The notes under the pieces were generated by a model. It was not told where the DNA came from and ran no database searches. It worked only from the letters and a program-made list of their open reading frames with translations. A DNA stretch of 5,464 nt from Alphaproteobacteria bacterium (GTDB lineage: Bacteria > Pseudomonadota > Alphaproteobacteria > Rhodobacterales > Rhodobacteraceae). The stretch is taken from contig JAJRUE010000329.1 of the NCBI GenBank assembly GCA_024277955.1, positions 1 to 5,464 on the forward strand, read 5' to 3'. Position numbers and translations under genes: made by a program. How positions within the stretch are numbered: the stretch's first letter is position 1; every line of letters begins with the position of its first letter. Shown piece after piece: positions 5,329 to 5,464 of the stretch.

Positions 5329-5377
5329 CAAGGCGCTTGCAAGCGCCTTGGCCAAGGTTTTTGCAAAAACCTTGGCC
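5329..5377 (+). terminator. Twin perfect palindromes after sufE
   Basis: Palindrome one (5329-5350) has arms CAAGGCGCTTG and CAAGCGCCTTG. Palindrome two (5350-5377) has arms GGCCAAGGTTTTTG and CAAAAACCTTGGCC. Both centre on TTGCAA, they share base 5350, and the join CCTTGGCCAAGG (5346-5357) is itself palindromic. As RNA each could fold into a stable hairpin just past sufE and end or protect the transcript in either direction; the T5/A5 tracts are inside the stem rather than after it, so an intrinsic terminator is not proven. Confidence 0.6.
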
Positions 5378-5422
5378 CTGGTTACCTGAATCCGCGGTTC
5401 GCTACATTGAATTTCCGCCCCG

Positions 5423-5442
5423 CCGGATCGCTTGCGATCCGG
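5423..5442. repeat. Perfect hairpin repeat, 9-bp arms
   Basis: CCGGATCGC and GCGATCCGG flank TT, so the stem can close to 8 bp with a CTTG tetraloop. It lies 45 bases after the twin palindromes and inside the bracketed block. It could be a REP-type unit or a terminator; no T tract follows. Confidence 0.6.
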
Positions 5443-5464
5443 TTCGCGCCCGGCCCCGCCCCCC

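Larger units (their letters stand above)
5315..5460. repeat. Palindrome block bracketed by 15-bp inverted repeats, REP-like or small non-autonomous element
   Basis: GGCGGGGCCGGGGGC (5315-5329) is the reverse complement of 5446-5460 with one mismatch (14 of 15). Between these arms lie three perfect palindromes (5329-5350, 5350-5377 and 5423-5442). The block begins 22 bases after the sufE stop codon and contains no gene. The nested symmetry suggests a defined intergenic element, but no target-site duplication can be judged because the window ends at 5464. Confidence 0.5.

Noticed and set aside
5381..5420. Promoter for a gene beyond the window end
   Set aside because: TACATT near 5403 resembles a -10 box but no matching -35 box is seen and no coding start follows before 5464.

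Overview
The window looks like a piece of a GC-rich alphaproteobacterial chromosome, most likely Rhodobacteraceae (Roseobacter/Rhodobacter type). The reasons are the strong G/C bias at third codon positions, the purM-purN-rnd gene order, and the sequence style of PurM, RNase D and SufE. No mobile gene, phage gene or CRISPR array is visible. The assignment rests on recognised protein families, not on a database search.

Layout. Bases 1-280 hold no convincing gene. They contain a G-rich heptad repeat (GGGGCAY) and a 10-bp tandem repeat. A tRNA with anticodon CAT lies at 281-354 on the minus strand and is more likely tRNA-Ile2 than elongator tRNA-Met. Its promoter overlaps a perfect 11-bp inverted repeat. 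Upstream of it on the same strand is a GTG-started lipoprotein (424-936) that resembles the TbpB/Slam-substrate beta-barrel family and has a 12-bp triplicated repeat in its signal peptide. Divergently transcribed is purM (1105-2151). It overlaps purN by TTGA, and purN carries a two-base frameshift in a CG-dinucleotide run near 2283-2293. rnd (RNase D, 2855-4021) follows on the same strand. A repeat-rich convergent intergenic region (4022-4220) separates rnd from a small TTG-started lipoprotein (4221-4688, minus). sufE (4858-5292, plus) is divergent from that lipoprotein.

After sufE, the last 170 bases form a compact block of palindromes. Two abutting perfect palindromes share a TTGCAA core, a third hairpin follows, and the block is bracketed by a 15-bp inverted repeat with one mismatch. 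This looks like a REP-like or small non-autonomous intergenic element and is the least explained structure in the window.

How the genes work together. PurM and PurN act in de novo purine synthesis: PurN formylates GAR and PurM closes the imidazole ring to give AIR. RNase D trims structured RNAs such as tRNA 3' ends. SufE relays sulfur from SufS to Fe-S cluster assembly. The window is mostly housekeeping. The points worth following are the broken purN, the palindrome block, the repeat in the lipoprotein signal peptide and the G-rich heptad tract. I see no evidence for a new multi-gene system.
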